Assembly: GCF_018623055.1 (NCBI RefSeq)
Contig: NZ_CP076019.1
Coordinates: 1,612,001-1,676,000, forward strand
Length of the DNA: 64,000 bases
Direction: 5' to 3'
Source of the DNA: Halorubrum sp. 2020YC2
GTDB taxonomy: Archaea > Halobacteriota > Halobacteria > Halobacteriales > Haloferacaceae
The number at the start of each line of letters is the position of its first letter. Positions within the stretch are counted from its first letter, which is position 1. A program made the translations under genes and the position numbers. Positions 9,705 to 18,966 of the stretch are shown piece by piece. The notes below the pieces were generated by a model. It did not search any database and was not told the origin of the DNA. It was given only the letters and a program-made list of their open reading frames with translations.

Positions 9705-10262
9705 CTATCCGCCGCGCCAGCGGCCGCCGATCTCCTCGCGCCGCATGCTGTCGGCCTCGCCGTCGCGGAAGACGCTGACGCGGCCGGTCTCCTCGCTCAG
9801 CGTCACCGTCGCGACGACCTCCGGGCGCACGGAGGTCTCTATCGCGCTCATGTGGCGCGACCCCATCCACGGCTCGTAGCTCACGTCGTCGACGAGGTCG
9901 GCCTCCTCGTCGCGGGTGCCGAGGTCGCGGAACCGGACCATCTGGGTCTCTATCTCGCCGTCGACCGCGACGACGATCCCGCCGTCCTGCGTGACGCTCA
10001 CCGATTCCGCGGCGGCCGCGAACCCTCCCTCGTCGAAGACGGACGAACAGGCGTCGCGCGGCCAGCGGTTGTCGCCCATCGGGTCGGCGTACGCGCCGTA
10101 GTCGCTGTCGCCGATGACGGCGAAGTACAGCCCCGGCCCCTTCACGTGCGGTTCCTCCCACCCGTCGAAGGACACGCTGACGTGTCCGGCGCAGTAGGTC
10201 AGCCGGTCGACGACCTCGCGCACGCGCTCGTGGTCGCCGTAGTCGATGGCGAGGCCGCTCAT
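9705..10262 (-). CDS. dacZ: Diadenylate cyclase DacZ (c-di-AMP synthase)
   Basis: The product of 185 residues starts at ATG 10260-10262 (MSGLAIDYGDHERVREVVDR). It carries the DisA_N-type cyclase core: a DGG...VAVDG motif around residues 103-112 (equivalent to DGA) and GSRHMSA around 143-149 (equivalent to the GTRHR loop). SEETGRVSVFRDGE near the end matches the conserved DAC C-terminal strand. The enzyme makes cyclic di-AMP from two ATP; in haloarchaea this messenger is linked to osmotic balance and its dose is critical. It stands alone, with a CTTATATA box at 10336-10343 on this strand that would give a leader of about 50 bases. Confidence 0.85.
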   Translation of the reverse strand: MSGLAIDYGDHERVREVVDRLTYCAGHVSVSFDGWEEPHVKGPGLYFAVIGDSDYGAYADPMGDNRWPRDACSSVFDEGGFAAAAESVSVTQDGGIVVAVDGEIETQMVRFRDLGTRDEEADLVDDVSYEPWMGSRHMSAIETSVRPEVVATVTLSEETGRVSVFRDGEADSMRREEIGGRWRGG

Positions 10263-10430
10263 CGCGGTCGCTCCGCTCGGTTCGGTCGTCCGCCGCGGTT
10301 GCCGCCGTCGGTCACGACCGAAGGGACGAGCCCCCGGTATATAAGGGCAGCCGAGTACGTCGGGGTCGCGATCCGCGGTCGGGGTCACGGACGGCGGGCC
10401 CGCTCGCGCCGCGCTCGCTCCGGGCGCTCG

Positions 10431-11384
10431 CTACCGCCGCCACTCCGTGAACAGCCGCGTGTCGAACCGGTCGGCGCGGACGAGACCGACGCCGAACGCG
10501 GCCGCGACCGCGGCGGGCAGGGGGTTCCCGAACCAGACGTTGATCGAACCCCAGAGGATCACGAAGCTCACCATATCGTCGAGCATGAACTCGCAGTCCC
10601 GGAGCCGCTCGCGGATCGCCGCCGCCGCGAAGGCGCGGTCGAGCGTGACCACCGCGACGACCGCCGACAGCACCCAGCCCGCGTAGTTCGAGAGGGGGAC
10701 GCCGTAGAACGCCCCGCCGCCGAAGTTCCAGAAGCCGAGCGACACCGCGCCGGGGTCCAACACCACGTCCATCGCGACGACGACCGGGATCACCGTCGCC
10801 AGCCGGACCCACACGCTGTCGGCTCGCGGCCCGAGCAGCAGCAGGCACAGCAGGTAGGCGTTCATCACGAGCGGGATGAAGAAGACGGGGAGCGCCACCG
10901 GCACGCCCCCGAGCATCGGCCCGAGGTCCACCGTGTACGCGAACTCGCCGTACGGCCACCCGGTCGCGACGCCGACGGATTCGATGAGGTACGTGTACGC
11001 GATGAGGACGCCGATCCAGCCGAGCGCGCGGCGGTCGACCGTCGGCAGCACGCCGACGACGAGCGGCGACCGCATCACGAGCACGCCGAACAGCACGAAC
11101 CACGGATGGAACGCGAACGGCTCGGGGATCCAGCCCTCGGCGCTGCCGACGAGCGCGATAGCCCCCACGAGCGGGAAGACGACCGCGATGGTGAAGCGGT
11201 TCTCCCGGACGAGCCGGTCGAGCAGCGCCTCGGCCTCGCGGCGCGTGTCCGGCGCGCGTTCGCGGAGCGCGTCGAACCCCGACCCGGTCGTCGTCGTCGC
11301 GGCGCCGCCCCTAGACTCGCCGCCGACCGACCCCGCCTCCGGCGAGCCGCCCTCCGCCGACCCGCCGCCGTCGGCGTCGGTCAC
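10431..11384 (-). CDS. cruF: Bisanhydrobacterioruberin hydratase CruF
   Basis: This hydrophobic carotenoid-biosynthesis protein has about seven membrane helices after a 50-residue low-complexity acidic N-terminus. It starts at GTG 11382-11384, which overlaps the TGA of the upstream prenyltransferase gene (CCGTGACC), so translation is probably coupled. Motifs typical of the family include FHPWFVLFGVLVMRSPLV, TYLIESVGVATGWPYGEF and VVLDPGAVSLGFWNF. CruF adds water to the C50 precursor as the last step to bacterioruberin, the red membrane pigment. It is third in the crtD-lbtA-cruF operon, the arrangement known from Haloarcula and relatives. Confidence 0.85.
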   Translation of the reverse strand: MTDADGGGSAEGGSPEAGSVGGESRGGAATTTTGSGFDALRERAPDTRREAEALLDRLVRENRFTIAVVFPLVGAIALVGSAEGWIPEPFAFHPWFVLFGVLVMRSPLVVGVLPTVDRRALGWIGVLIAYTYLIESVGVATGWPYGEFAYTVDLGPMLGGVPVALPVFFIPLVMNAYLLCLLLLGPRADSVWVRLATVIPVVVAMDVVLDPGAVSLGFWNFGGGAFYGVPLSNYAGWVLSAVVAVVTLDRAFAAAAIRERLRDCEFMLDDMVSFVILWGSINVWFGNPLPAAVAAAFGVGLVRADRFDTRLFTEWRR

Positions 11385-12271
11385 GGCAGCGCCTCCCAGA
11401 GCGGGTACACCCGCCAGAGGCCGCCCATCGACAACAGCGTGCCGACGACGGTGTTCAGCGCCGGGAACCACCAGTAGGCGCGGTCGACCGACACCGACGA
11501 GCGCGCGACCCACGCGACGAAGACGGGGTACACCCCGAGCAGCGCGCCGAGCCGGGGGTCGACGAGCCAGAAGCCGGCGGCCGCGGCGGCCCACGCGGCG
11601 AAGCAGTAGGCGTACGTCCGCCCCTCGCCCAGCACCGTCGCGGTCGTGTCGATCCCGGCCGCCCGGTCCGGCTCGATGTCGGGGATGGCGGAGAACGTGT
11701 GCATCCCCATCGTCCAGAGCCACGCTCCGGCGAGCGCCGCGAGCGGCGGGTGCGCGCCCGCGACCGTCGCGTACGCCGCCGCGCCGGGGAGCGCGTACAG
11801 CCCGTTCGACAGCGAGTCGAGGAACGGCGTCGTCTTGAACCGCGCCGGCGGCGCGCTGTAGCCGACCGCCAAGACGAGGAACCCGAGCAGGTACGGCCAC
11901 GCGACCCGGGGCGTGATCGCGAGCGTCGCGAGCCCGAGGAGGCCCGACGCGACGACCGCGGCGACGACGAGCCGGCTCCCCCGCCAGCGCGCCTCCCGGT
12001 CCTCCTTCTTCGGGTTCAGCTCGTCGATGTCGGCGTCGAACACGTCGTTGACGCCGTAGAGGAACACGTTCGCCGGCACGAGGAAGTACGCCGCGAGCGT
12101 GACCGTGACGGGCGTGAACAGCCCGCTCACGGCGTCGATCCCGTAGGTGACGCCGACCGCGACCGGTCCGGCGAGGTAGAGCCAGAAGCGCGGCCGCGAC
12201 AACACCAGCAGGTACCGGAGCCCCTCGCTCCCGCTCCCGGCGGATCGGTTCTGGTCGCTCACGGCGGTCAT
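11381..12271 (-). CDS. lbtA: Lycopene elongase / 1,2-hydratase (UbiA prenyltransferase)
   Basis: A UbiA-type membrane prenyltransferase of 296 residues. I chose ATG 12269-12271 because it overlaps the stop of crtD by one base (TGATG), the usual coupling in this operon. The first prenyl-diphosphate motif is NDVFDADIDELNPKKED, with the adjacent conserved YGVNDVFD; the second is SAIPDIEPDRAAGIDTTAT. About eight hydrophobic segments are visible. The enzyme adds C5 units to both ends of lycopene and hydrates them, turning the C40 chain into the C50 skeleton of bacterioruberin. In the literature it is also called LyeJ. Confidence 0.88.
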   Translation of the reverse strand: MTAVSDQNRSAGSGSEGLRYLLVLSRPRFWLYLAGPVAVGVTYGIDAVSGLFTPVTVTLAAYFLVPANVFLYGVNDVFDADIDELNPKKEDREARWRGSRLVVAAVVASGLLGLATLAITPRVAWPYLLGFLVLAVGYSAPPARFKTTPFLDSLSNGLYALPGAAAYATVAGAHPPLAALAGAWLWTMGMHTFSAIPDIEPDRAAGIDTTATVLGEGRTYAYCFAAWAAAAAGFWLVDPRLGALLGVYPVFVAWVARSSVSVDRAYWWFPALNTVVGTLLSMGGLWRVYPLWEALP

Positions 12272-13773
12272 CACACGTCGTCGTCGGCCATCGCTTCCGC
12301 GGTCAGCCCCCCGCTGATGAGACACATCGGGACGCCGATGCCGGGCGTCGTCGTCGACCCGGTGAAATAGAGCCCGTCGACCGCGTCGGAGGTGTGCGGC
12401 GGGCGCAGCAGCGACGTCTGGGTGAGCGTGTGCGCCAGCCCCAGCGCGCTGCCCGCGTAGCTGTTGTACCGGTCAGCGAAGTCGTCGACGGAGAACGTCT
12501 CCTCGACGACGACCCGGCCGCGGAGGTCGGTGTCGGTGTTCGCCGCGATGTCGTCGATCACGAGGTCGCGGTACCGGTTGCGGATCTCCGGGGTGTCGGC
12601 CAGCCCGGGGGCGATCGGGACCAAGGCGAAGAGGTTGCTGTGTCCCTCCGGCGCGACCGTGTCGTCGGTCTTCGAGGGGACACAGAGGTAGTAGGCGGGG
12701 TCGTCGGGCCACTCGGGGTCGTCGAATATCTGCTCGAAGTGCTCGTCCCAGTCGGTCGGGAGGACGAGCGTGTGGTGTTCGAGGTTCGGCACGTCGCCCT
12801 CGACGCCGAGGTATAACAGGAACGCGGAGGGGGCGTACGTCCGCGACTCCCAGTACTCCTCGGTGTACTGCCGCTTCCGCTCCGGGAGCAGCTCCTGCTC
12901 GGTGTGCGCGTAGTCGGCGTCGGAGACGACGCGGTCCGCGAGGTAGCGCTCGCCGTTCTCGGTGTCGACCGCGAAGGCGCCGTACCGCCCCTCGATCCCC
13001 GTCACCTCCGCGTCGGTGACGAACTCGACGCCGAGGTCCTCCGCGAGCTCGACGATGCCGTCGACGACGGCGCCGATCCCCCCGTCGGGGTAGTAGACGC
13101 CCATGTTGTAGTCGACGTGGCTCATCAGGTTGTACAGCGCCGGCGTGTTCGTGGGTGAGCCGCCGAGGAAGACGAGCGTGTACTGCATCAGCTGCTGGAG
13201 CTTCGGGTGGTCGAAGTAGTCCTCGACGTGCCCCTGCATCTTCCCGAGCAGCGAGAGGCCCCACGAGTAGCGCAACACGTCGGTGTCGACGTAGTCGCGC
13301 AGCCGCGGCCGGTCCTCGTAGACGAAGTGTTCCATCCCGATCTCGTAGGTCCGCTGGGACTCCTCCAGATACGCGTCGAACGCCTCGCCCGCGCCCGGCT
13401 CGTACGACTCGAATATCTCTCGGTTCGCCTCGCGGTCCGGCAGCACGTCGACCTTGTCCCCGTCCTTCCAGAACACGCGGTAGTGGGGGTCGAGCCGCTC
13501 TAACTCGTAGAACTCGTCGGGCGACCGCCCGAAGTGACCGAAGAACCGCTCGAAGACGTCCGGCATCAGGTACCACGACGGCCCCATGTCGAACTGGAAG
13601 CCGTCGACTTCGAGCCGGCTGGCGCGGCCACCGAGCTGCTCGTTTTTCTCCAGTAGCGTGACGTCCGCGCCGGCGTCCGCGAGGTAACAAGCCGTCGAGA
13701 GTCCGCCGAATCCGCCGCCGATAACGACGACCGACTCGCCGGCAACGCTGTCGATGTTCGGGACCACGTCCAT
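12271..13773 (-). CDS. crtD: Carotenoid 3,4-desaturase CrtD (CrtI-like flavoprotein)
   Basis: A 500-residue FAD-dependent desaturase. The N-terminus has the dinucleotide-binding fold VVVIGGGFGGLSTACYLADAG followed by LEKNEQLGGRASRLE. The C-terminus has the family signature DGLYFTGSTTTPGIGVPM. In haloarchaea the copy that heads the lbtA-cruF operon performs 3,4-desaturation of the C50 intermediates, so I name it CrtD rather than phytoene desaturase; sequence alone cannot exclude a broader substrate range. ATG at 13771-13773 lies about 25 bases from a strong TATA box (13798-13804), so the operon message is probably leaderless. Confidence 0.85.
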   Translation of the reverse strand: MDVVPNIDSVAGESVVVIGGGFGGLSTACYLADAGADVTLLEKNEQLGGRASRLEVDGFQFDMGPSWYLMPDVFERFFGHFGRSPDEFYELERLDPHYRVFWKDGDKVDVLPDREANREIFESYEPGAGEAFDAYLEESQRTYEIGMEHFVYEDRPRLRDYVDTDVLRYSWGLSLLGKMQGHVEDYFDHPKLQQLMQYTLVFLGGSPTNTPALYNLMSHVDYNMGVYYPDGGIGAVVDGIVELAEDLGVEFVTDAEVTGIEGRYGAFAVDTENGERYLADRVVSDADYAHTEQELLPERKRQYTEEYWESRTYAPSAFLLYLGVEGDVPNLEHHTLVLPTDWDEHFEQIFDDPEWPDDPAYYLCVPSKTDDTVAPEGHSNLFALVPIAPGLADTPEIRNRYRDLVIDDIAANTDTDLRGRVVVEETFSVDDFADRYNSYAGSALGLAHTLTQTSLLRPPHTSDAVDGLYFTGSTTTPGIGVPMCLISGGLTAEAMADDDV

Positions 13774-13797
13774 ATGAGATCGTACGGGCGGCTCCGG

Positions 13798-13804
13798 TAT
13801 AAAT
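13798..13804 (-). promoter_or_regulatory. TATA box of the bacterioruberin operon
   Basis: Read on the minus strand the box is ATTTATA. It ends 25 bases before the crtD ATG, the standard archaeal spacing, so transcription should start at or next to the start codon and drive crtD-lbtA-cruF together. Confidence 0.7.
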
Positions 13805-13996
13805 CCGGCCAGACGCGGCGGCGGAGCGTCCCTGACACGTTCGGGGAACCCGGTCGCGACGGGGGAGAGGCGACGCGTCACGCGACGCGGAAGCGACGCG
13901 GAGGCGACGCGGAAACGGTTGGCCGGGCGACCCGAGTCGGACGGCGCTGAACCGAGTGGATACGACTAAGTTGCGGCCGCGCGTACCGGTTTCCAC

Positions 13997-14743
13997 ATGG
14001 ATCTGACGGTCGCGATCACCGGAGCAACGAGCGGGATCGGACGAGCCGTCGCGGAGGCGTTCGTCGACGAGGGGGCGTTCGTCGCCGTCTCCGGACGCGA
14101 CGGCGCGGCAGTCGATCGGACCGTCGCGGCGCTGAACGGCGAGGGAGACGACGCGGAAGGCGGAGACGAGCCCTCTGAGGGGGCCGACGGCGGCGAGCGC
14201 GGCGCCGCCTGGGGCGACCGCGTCGACGTGCGCGACGAACTCGACCTCGAACGGTTCTTCGAGCGCGTCGCCCGCGAGGCCGGCCGGATCGACGTCGCCT
14301 TCGCGAACGCCGGCGTGTTCCACGGCGAACCGGGCGAGCGACCGACGACGGAGGTCACGTACGCCGACTACGACGACACGATGCGGACGAACGCGCGCGG
14401 CGCGTTCGCCACGATACGCGAGGCGGTCCCCCACCTGGCGGACGACGCGCGCGTCCTCGTCCCGTCGGGCGCCGTCGCGGCCGAGTCGAAGCCGGGCATG
14501 GGCGCGTACGCGGTGTCGAAGGCGGCCGCCGAGGCGGTCGCGCGCGGCTTCGCCGCCGACCTCGACGCGACCGTCGGCGTCGTCGACCCCGGCCTCGTCG
14601 CCACCGACCTCACCGGGAAGGAGCGCGCCCGCGACCCCGAGAGCGTCGCGCCGCTGTTCGTCTGGGCCGCGACCGAGGCCCCGGCCGAGGACCTGAACGG
14701 GGGACGGCTCGGGCTGCGGGAGTGGAAGACGGCGACGCGGTAG
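13997..14743 (+). CDS. Short-chain dehydrogenase/reductase
   Basis: A classical SDR of 248 residues with the cofactor loop TGATSGIG (residues 8-15), the structural NAG motif (FANAGVF) and the catalytic YAVSK with an upstream Ser (PSGAVAAES). An acidic insertion rich in Gly, Glu and Asp lies after the second strand, as often seen in haloarchaeal SDRs. Substrate is not predictable. The gene is divergent from crtD and convergent with thiM, and stands alone. Confidence 0.85.
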   Translation: MDLTVAITGATSGIGRAVAEAFVDEGAFVAVSGRDGAAVDRTVAALNGEGDDAEGGDEPSEGADGGERGAAWGDRVDVRDELDLERFFERVAREAGRIDVAFANAGVFHGEPGERPTTEVTYADYDDTMRTNARGAFATIREAVPHLADDARVLVPSGAVAAESKPGMGAYAVSKAAAEAVARGFAADLDATVGVVDPGLVATDLTGKERARDPESVAPLFVWAATEAPAEDLNGGRLGLREWKTATR

Positions 14744-14822
14744 CGGAGCAGCCGGTGTCCGGGCGCGAGCGCGTTCCGGCCGCTGCCGGCGCTCGCCCGC
14801 GCCGGATCGCAGGCCCCGGCGC

Positions 14823-15686
14823 TCAGACCCGCGACACGCGCTCGTCGACGTCGACCGCCGGCGGGTCGGCCGCCGTCGACGCCACCGCGTCCATGAACGC
14901 GGTCCGGTAGCTGGCCGGGCCGGCCGGCGACGCCTCGGCCGCGCGCTCCCCGGCGAGCCCGTACGCGGTCGTCGCGACGAGGGCCGCCTCGGTCGCCGCC
15001 TCGACCGGTCTGTCCGCGCGGGAGACCAGCGCGGTCACCGTCCCGAGCGTGCTCGCGAGCATACAGCCCGATCCGACGAACGAGCCCATGCGCTCGTGGC
15101 CGACGGCGACCTCGTACGCGCCGCCGTCCGGGCCGGCGACGACGTCGACTTTCCCCGACGCGACGACGGCCGCGCCGGTCTCGCTCGCCAGCGCCTCTGC
15201 GGCGGCCGCGACGCCCGATTCCTCGCCGACGGACTCGACGCCCCGGACCGTCGCCTCCTCGCCCGCGAGGCCGCGGATCTCCCCGGCGTTCCCCTTGATC
15301 GCGTCGAACGCGACCGCGTCGAGGAGCCGCCCGACCGACTCGACGCGGTGCGGCGTCGCGCCGTAGCCGACGGGGTCGAGGACGACCGGGACGCCCGCCT
15401 CGTTCGCCCGCTGGCCGGCGTCGACCATCGCGTCGACGTCCGGGCGGCTCGCGGTCCCGGTGTTTATCACGACGGCGTCGGCGCCGGCCGCCATGTCGCC
15501 GGCCTCGGCCGGCGCGTCCGCCATCACCGGGAGCCCGCCCCAATGGAGGGTGACGTTCGCCGTCTCGCTCGTCGTCACGGCGTTCGTGAGGTGGTGGACG
15601 AGCGGCGACGCCTCTCCGACCGCCGACAGCGTCCGCCGGAGGCGGTCGGCGTCGAACCCGGCGAGCGGGTCGTCTCCGTCAGACAT
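14823..15686 (-). CDS. thiM: Hydroxyethylthiazole kinase ThiM
   Basis: ThiM phosphorylates 4-methyl-5-(2-hydroxyethyl)thiazole for thiamine salvage. The 287-residue protein has the family's SPLVHHLTNAVTTSETANVT, the PVVLDPVGYGATPHR stretch, KGNAGEIRGLAG, and the ribokinase-like anion hole FVGSGCMLAS near residue 208. Its ATG lies inside the end of thiE, overlapping by 8 bases, so the two are translationally coupled and form a thiamine salvage unit. Confidence 0.93.
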   Translation of the reverse strand: MSDGDDPLAGFDADRLRRTLSAVGEASPLVHHLTNAVTTSETANVTLHWGGLPVMADAPAEAGDMAAGADAVVINTGTASRPDVDAMVDAGQRANEAGVPVVLDPVGYGATPHRVESVGRLLDAVAFDAIKGNAGEIRGLAGEEATVRGVESVGEESGVAAAAEALASETGAAVVASGKVDVVAGPDGGAYEVAVGHERMGSFVGSGCMLASTLGTVTALVSRADRPVEAATEAALVATTAYGLAGERAAEASPAGPASYRTAFMDAVASTAADPPAVDVDERVSRV

Positions 15687-16314
15687 CCGCGACCGCCCCC
15701 GCGAGTGCCGCCGTCGCCGCCTCCGGGTCGTCGGCCGCCGTGATCGCGGACAGGGCCGCCACGCCGGTCGCGCCCGCCTCGACGACGGGCGCGGCGTTGC
15801 TCGCGTCTATCCCGCCGATCCCGATCACCGGGAGGTCGACCGCGTCCGCGATCGCGGCGATCCGCTCGGTGCCGACCCCGTTCCGCTCGTCCGGCACGTC
15901 CTTCGAGGCCGTCGCGTACACGGCGCCGACGCCGAGGTAGTCCGCGCCCGCGGCCTCGGCTTCCCGCGCCTGTCCGACCGTCGAGGCCGAGACGCCGACG
16001 ACCGCCGACTCGCCCAGCCGCTCGCGGGCGACCGACACCGGCAGGTCGGACTGCCCGAGGTGGACGCCGTCGGCGTCGACGGCGGCCGCGAGGTCGATCC
16101 GGTCGTTGACGAGCAGCGGGACGTCCGCCTCCGCCGTCAACTCGCGGAGCCGAAGCCCCGTCTGGTAGCGCTCGCGGTCGGTGTGCCCCTTGTCGCGCAG
16201 CTGGACGACGTCGACGCCGCCGTCCAGCGCGGCCGCGACGACCTCGGTCGTCGTCCGCCCCGCGGAACGGCTCGCCGCCGTTACGAGATACGCCTGCCAC
16301 TCGTTGATATTCAC
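15679..16314 (-). CDS. thiE: Thiamine phosphate synthase ThiE
   Basis: ThiE joins the pyrimidine diphosphate and thiazole phosphate to make thiamine phosphate. The TIM-barrel protein shows VVQLRDKGHTDRERYQTG, LLVNDRIDLAAAVDADGVHL, GQSDLPVSVAR, the SAST loop (VGVSASTVGQA) and PVIGIGGIDASNA. The start is GTG 16312-16314 (VNINEWQAYLV); no ATG lies nearby in frame. It is first of a thiE-thiM pair. Confidence 0.93.
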   Translation of the reverse strand: MNINEWQAYLVTAASRSAGRTTTEVVAAALDGGVDVVQLRDKGHTDRERYQTGLRLRELTAEADVPLLVNDRIDLAAAVDADGVHLGQSDLPVSVARERLGESAVVGVSASTVGQAREAEAAGADYLGVGAVYATASKDVPDERNGVGTERIAAIADAVDLPVIGIGGIDASNAAPVVEAGATGVAALSAITAADDPEAATAALAGAVADV

Positions 16315-16458
16315 GTGTGATATCGGGCGGTGGCGGCGTGAAAACGGTTGCGTTCCGAACGTCGGGCGCGTCGCTCGACTGCGACCGGGGCGGTCGCGAG
16401 TCGAGCGGGTGCGCCGGGACGGACAGACACAAGCCGACGCGACCCGTACCGTGATCAA

Positions 16459-17910
16459 ATGCTGTCCCGGCTCCGGAACGGCGCCGCTCGCGCCGGCGAA
16501 GCGGTCGCAGCCGCGCTCGACCGGGCCGGCGTCATCGACCGGTCGCGGCTGGACGAGACGATGGGCCTCGCGTGGCCCCGGATCGTGACCGGGTTCGCGA
16601 TCATGTCGAAAAACACCGTGGACCTCGCGGTGATCGGGCACGCGGTCGGCGTCTCGGCGGTCGCGGGGATGGGGTATGCGTTCGCGTTCTGGCAGTTGGC
16701 GAAGTTCGTCTCCATCGGCCTCGCCGGCGGCACCGTCTCGCTCGTCTCGCAGAACTACGGCGGCGACGAGCGCGGGCGGGCCGGGCTGGTCGTCAAGCAG
16801 TCGCTGATCGTGGCCGCGCTGCTCGTCGCGCCCATCGTCGCGGGCTACGTCCTCGGCGCGGAGCGGTTGGTCGGTCTCGTCGGCGGCGATGGGGCGGCGC
16901 TGTCCGCGGGGACCACCTACCTCGTCGTCACGGCGCCCGCGCTCGCCTTCGAGTTCTTCAACATGATCGCCAGCCGGACGTACGCCGGCGTCGGGGACAC
17001 CCGCACCCCGATGGTCGCGCGCGCCGGCGGGGCGCTGTTGAACGTCGTCCTCACGGCGTGGCTCGTCCTCGGCGCCGGGCTGGGCGTGTTCGGCGCCGGC
17101 CTCGGCACCGCGGTCTCCATCGCCGCGGTCGCGCTGGTCCTCGCGTGGGGGATGACCGGCCGGTCTTACTTCGGCCGCGGCGCCTCGCCCGTCCCGGTCG
17201 GCCGCTCCGGGCCGTGGTTCGACGCCGGGTTGACCCGTCAGCTGCTCCGGGTGTCCGCGCCGCTCGTCGCGCGCCGGGTGGCCGAGGGCGTCGTGGTGTT
17301 CCCGCTCCTGTGGATCGCGTCGTCGTTCGGCTCCGCGACGGTCGCCGCCTTAGAGGTCGGCCGCCGGGTGCGGGCGCTGCTCGGCTCGTTCAGCTGGGGG
17401 TTCTCGATCGCCGCGAGCACGCTCGTCGGCCAGCGGCTCGGGGCCGGCGAGGAGTCGCTCGCGACCGCGTACGGCCGCGACGTGATCGCCCTGTCGGCGG
17501 TCGTCTACGTCCTCGCCTCGGCCGCGGTGATCGCCGCCGCGGCGCCGATCGCCGGGGTGTTCGTCGACGACCCGACCGCGGTGGGCGCCACCGCGGCGTT
17601 CGTCGTCGCGGCCGCGGTGAGCGCGGTGCCGCTCGGCGTCGACGGATCGATCACCGGGTCGCTGCGCGGCGCGGGCGACACGCGGTGGCCGTTCGTCGCG
17701 TCGCTGATCGGGCTGTACGCGTTCGCGCTCCCGGTCGCGCTCGTCGGGCTGGTCACGCCGCTCGGCGTCGGCGGGCTGTACGCGGCGCTGGTGGCGGAGA
17801 AGCTCGTCCCGGCCGGGCTGAACGGCTACCGGTTCCGGTCGAACCGCTGGCAGGCGGTCAGCCGACGGTATCGGCCCGACGCGGGCGAGGCGGAAGAAGA
17901 GGTGGGGTGA
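16459..17910 (+). CDS. MATE-family efflux transporter
   Basis: The protein of 483 residues has about twelve membrane helices in two related halves, as MATE exporters do. Recognisable pieces are NTVDLAVIGHAVGVSAVAGMG, the GGTVSLVSQNYGGDE loop in the N-half and GFSIAASTLVGQRLGAGEE in the C-half. Such transporters export cationic drugs or metabolites using Na+ or H+ gradients. The substrate is unknown. ATG 16459 was chosen because upstream in-frame sequence is Arg-rich non-coding. It stands alone between thiE and mscS. Confidence 0.88.
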   Translation: MLSRLRNGAARAGEAVAAALDRAGVIDRSRLDETMGLAWPRIVTGFAIMSKNTVDLAVIGHAVGVSAVAGMGYAFAFWQLAKFVSIGLAGGTVSLVSQNYGGDERGRAGLVVKQSLIVAALLVAPIVAGYVLGAERLVGLVGGDGAALSAGTTYLVVTAPALAFEFFNMIASRTYAGVGDTRTPMVARAGGALLNVVLTAWLVLGAGLGVFGAGLGTAVSIAAVALVLAWGMTGRSYFGRGASPVPVGRSGPWFDAGLTRQLLRVSAPLVARRVAEGVVVFPLLWIASSFGSATVAALEVGRRVRALLGSFSWGFSIAASTLVGQRLGAGEESLATAYGRDVIALSAVVYVLASAAVIAAAAPIAGVFVDDPTAVGATAAFVVAAAVSAVPLGVDGSITGSLRGAGDTRWPFVASLIGLYAFALPVALVGLVTPLGVGGLYAALVAEKLVPAGLNGYRFRSNRWQAVSRRYRPDAGEAEEEVG

Positions 17911-17975
17911 CCCCCGACGCGCTGCGGTCTCGTCTCGAAGCGCAGGACGCGGGCCGCCGGTCGCGGACGGGCGAC

Positions 17976-18836
17976 CTACTCGCCGTCCGCGACCTCCTCG
18001 ACCATCTCGACGCTCCCGGTGAGCTGCCGGTGGACGTACGGCATGTCGATGCCGGCCTCGTCGAACGCCTCCTTCACCGCGGTGACGTACTCGGACCGGA
18101 CCCGGACGAAGTCGCCGCGGTCGGGGTCTTCGATCCACCACCGCGACTGGAGCCCGACGGCCGAGTCACCGAGTTCGACCACGCGGACGGAGACGCCCGG
18201 GTCGTCGAGGATCTCCGCGTGCGCCTCTGCCTTCTCGACGATGATGTCGGTGGCCTCCTCGATGTCGTCGTCGTAGCCGATCCCGAAGACGAACTTCTGT
18301 CGGAGCGTATCGTAGGCGACGGGGTTCGTCACCGCGTTGTTCGCGAGGTCGCCGTTCGGCACGGTGATGAGCTCGTTGTCGAACGTCCGAATACGCGAGA
18401 CCCGCAGGTCTATCTCCTCGACGCGACCGGACCGGCCGCCCCACTCGATCCAGTCGCCCACCTCGAACGGCCTGTCCTTGAGGATGAACACGCCGGCGAC
18501 GAAGTTGCCGAGGAGGTCCTGCGCGGCGAAGCCGACCGCGAGTGCGATGGCGCCGCCGAACACCGCGAACGCGGAGAGGAAGCTCCCGTAGCCCCCCACC
18601 GCGAAGCCGATCGCAATCGCCGCGACCCAGACGACGGCGTTGAGCACGTTCGTCCCGAGGCTCAACACGGCCTCGTCGAACCCGCGCGACCTGACGACCC
18701 GCCGAAGCCCGGGAATCAAGACGAGCTTTCCGAGCAGCAACACGACGACGAAGCCGGCGACGAACCGGAGCGCCGTCCCCGCGAGCGCGCCCACGTCGAC
18801 CACGTTCGTGACCGCGTCGAGCTGTAAGGGATACAT
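17976..18836 (-). CDS. MscS-type mechanosensitive channel
   Basis: A compact 286-residue small-conductance channel. Three hydrophobic helices are followed by the pore-lining Gly/Ala-rich helix (FGGAIALAVGFAAQDLLGNFV) and the conserved beta domain RPFEVGDWIEWGGRSGRVEEI and VPNGDLANNAVTN. It opens on membrane tension to release solutes during osmotic downshock. A CTTTATATAG box (18857-18865 on this strand) sits about 21 bases before the ATG. Confidence 0.92.
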   Translation of the reverse strand: MYPLQLDAVTNVVDVGALAGTALRFVAGFVVVLLLGKLVLIPGLRRVVRSRGFDEAVLSLGTNVLNAVVWVAAIAIGFAVGGYGSFLSAFAVFGGAIALAVGFAAQDLLGNFVAGVFILKDRPFEVGDWIEWGGRSGRVEEIDLRVSRIRTFDNELITVPNGDLANNAVTNPVAYDTLRQKFVFGIGYDDDIEEATDIIVEKAEAHAEILDDPGVSVRVVELGDSAVGLQSRWWIEDPDRGDFVRVRSEYVTAVKEAFDEAGIDMPYVHRQLTGSVEMVEEVADGE

Positions 18837-18856
18837 CGTCCCGTCTTTGCGGCGAC

Positions 18857-18864
18857 TATATAAA
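18857..18864 (-). promoter_or_regulatory. TATA box of the mscS-type gene
   Basis: TTTATATA on the minus strand, about 21 bases from the start codon at 18836. It implies a leaderless or nearly leaderless transcript. Confidence 0.6.
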
Positions 18865-18966
18865 GAAGCTACTGGCGGCGCGGTTGTTTACGTCCGGTTC
18901 GACGGCGGAGTCGATGGGTCGCCGGCCCGCCGGTCGCTCCGGGCCGCGAGCGACGGGGTTCGCGCC

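Noticed and set aside
8454-11477. A 1007-codon open frame on the plus strand
   Set aside because: It lies opposite the hydrolase, stress-protein, dacZ and cruF genes, is extremely rich in Arg, and lacks any motif. GC-rich DNA makes such shadow frames.
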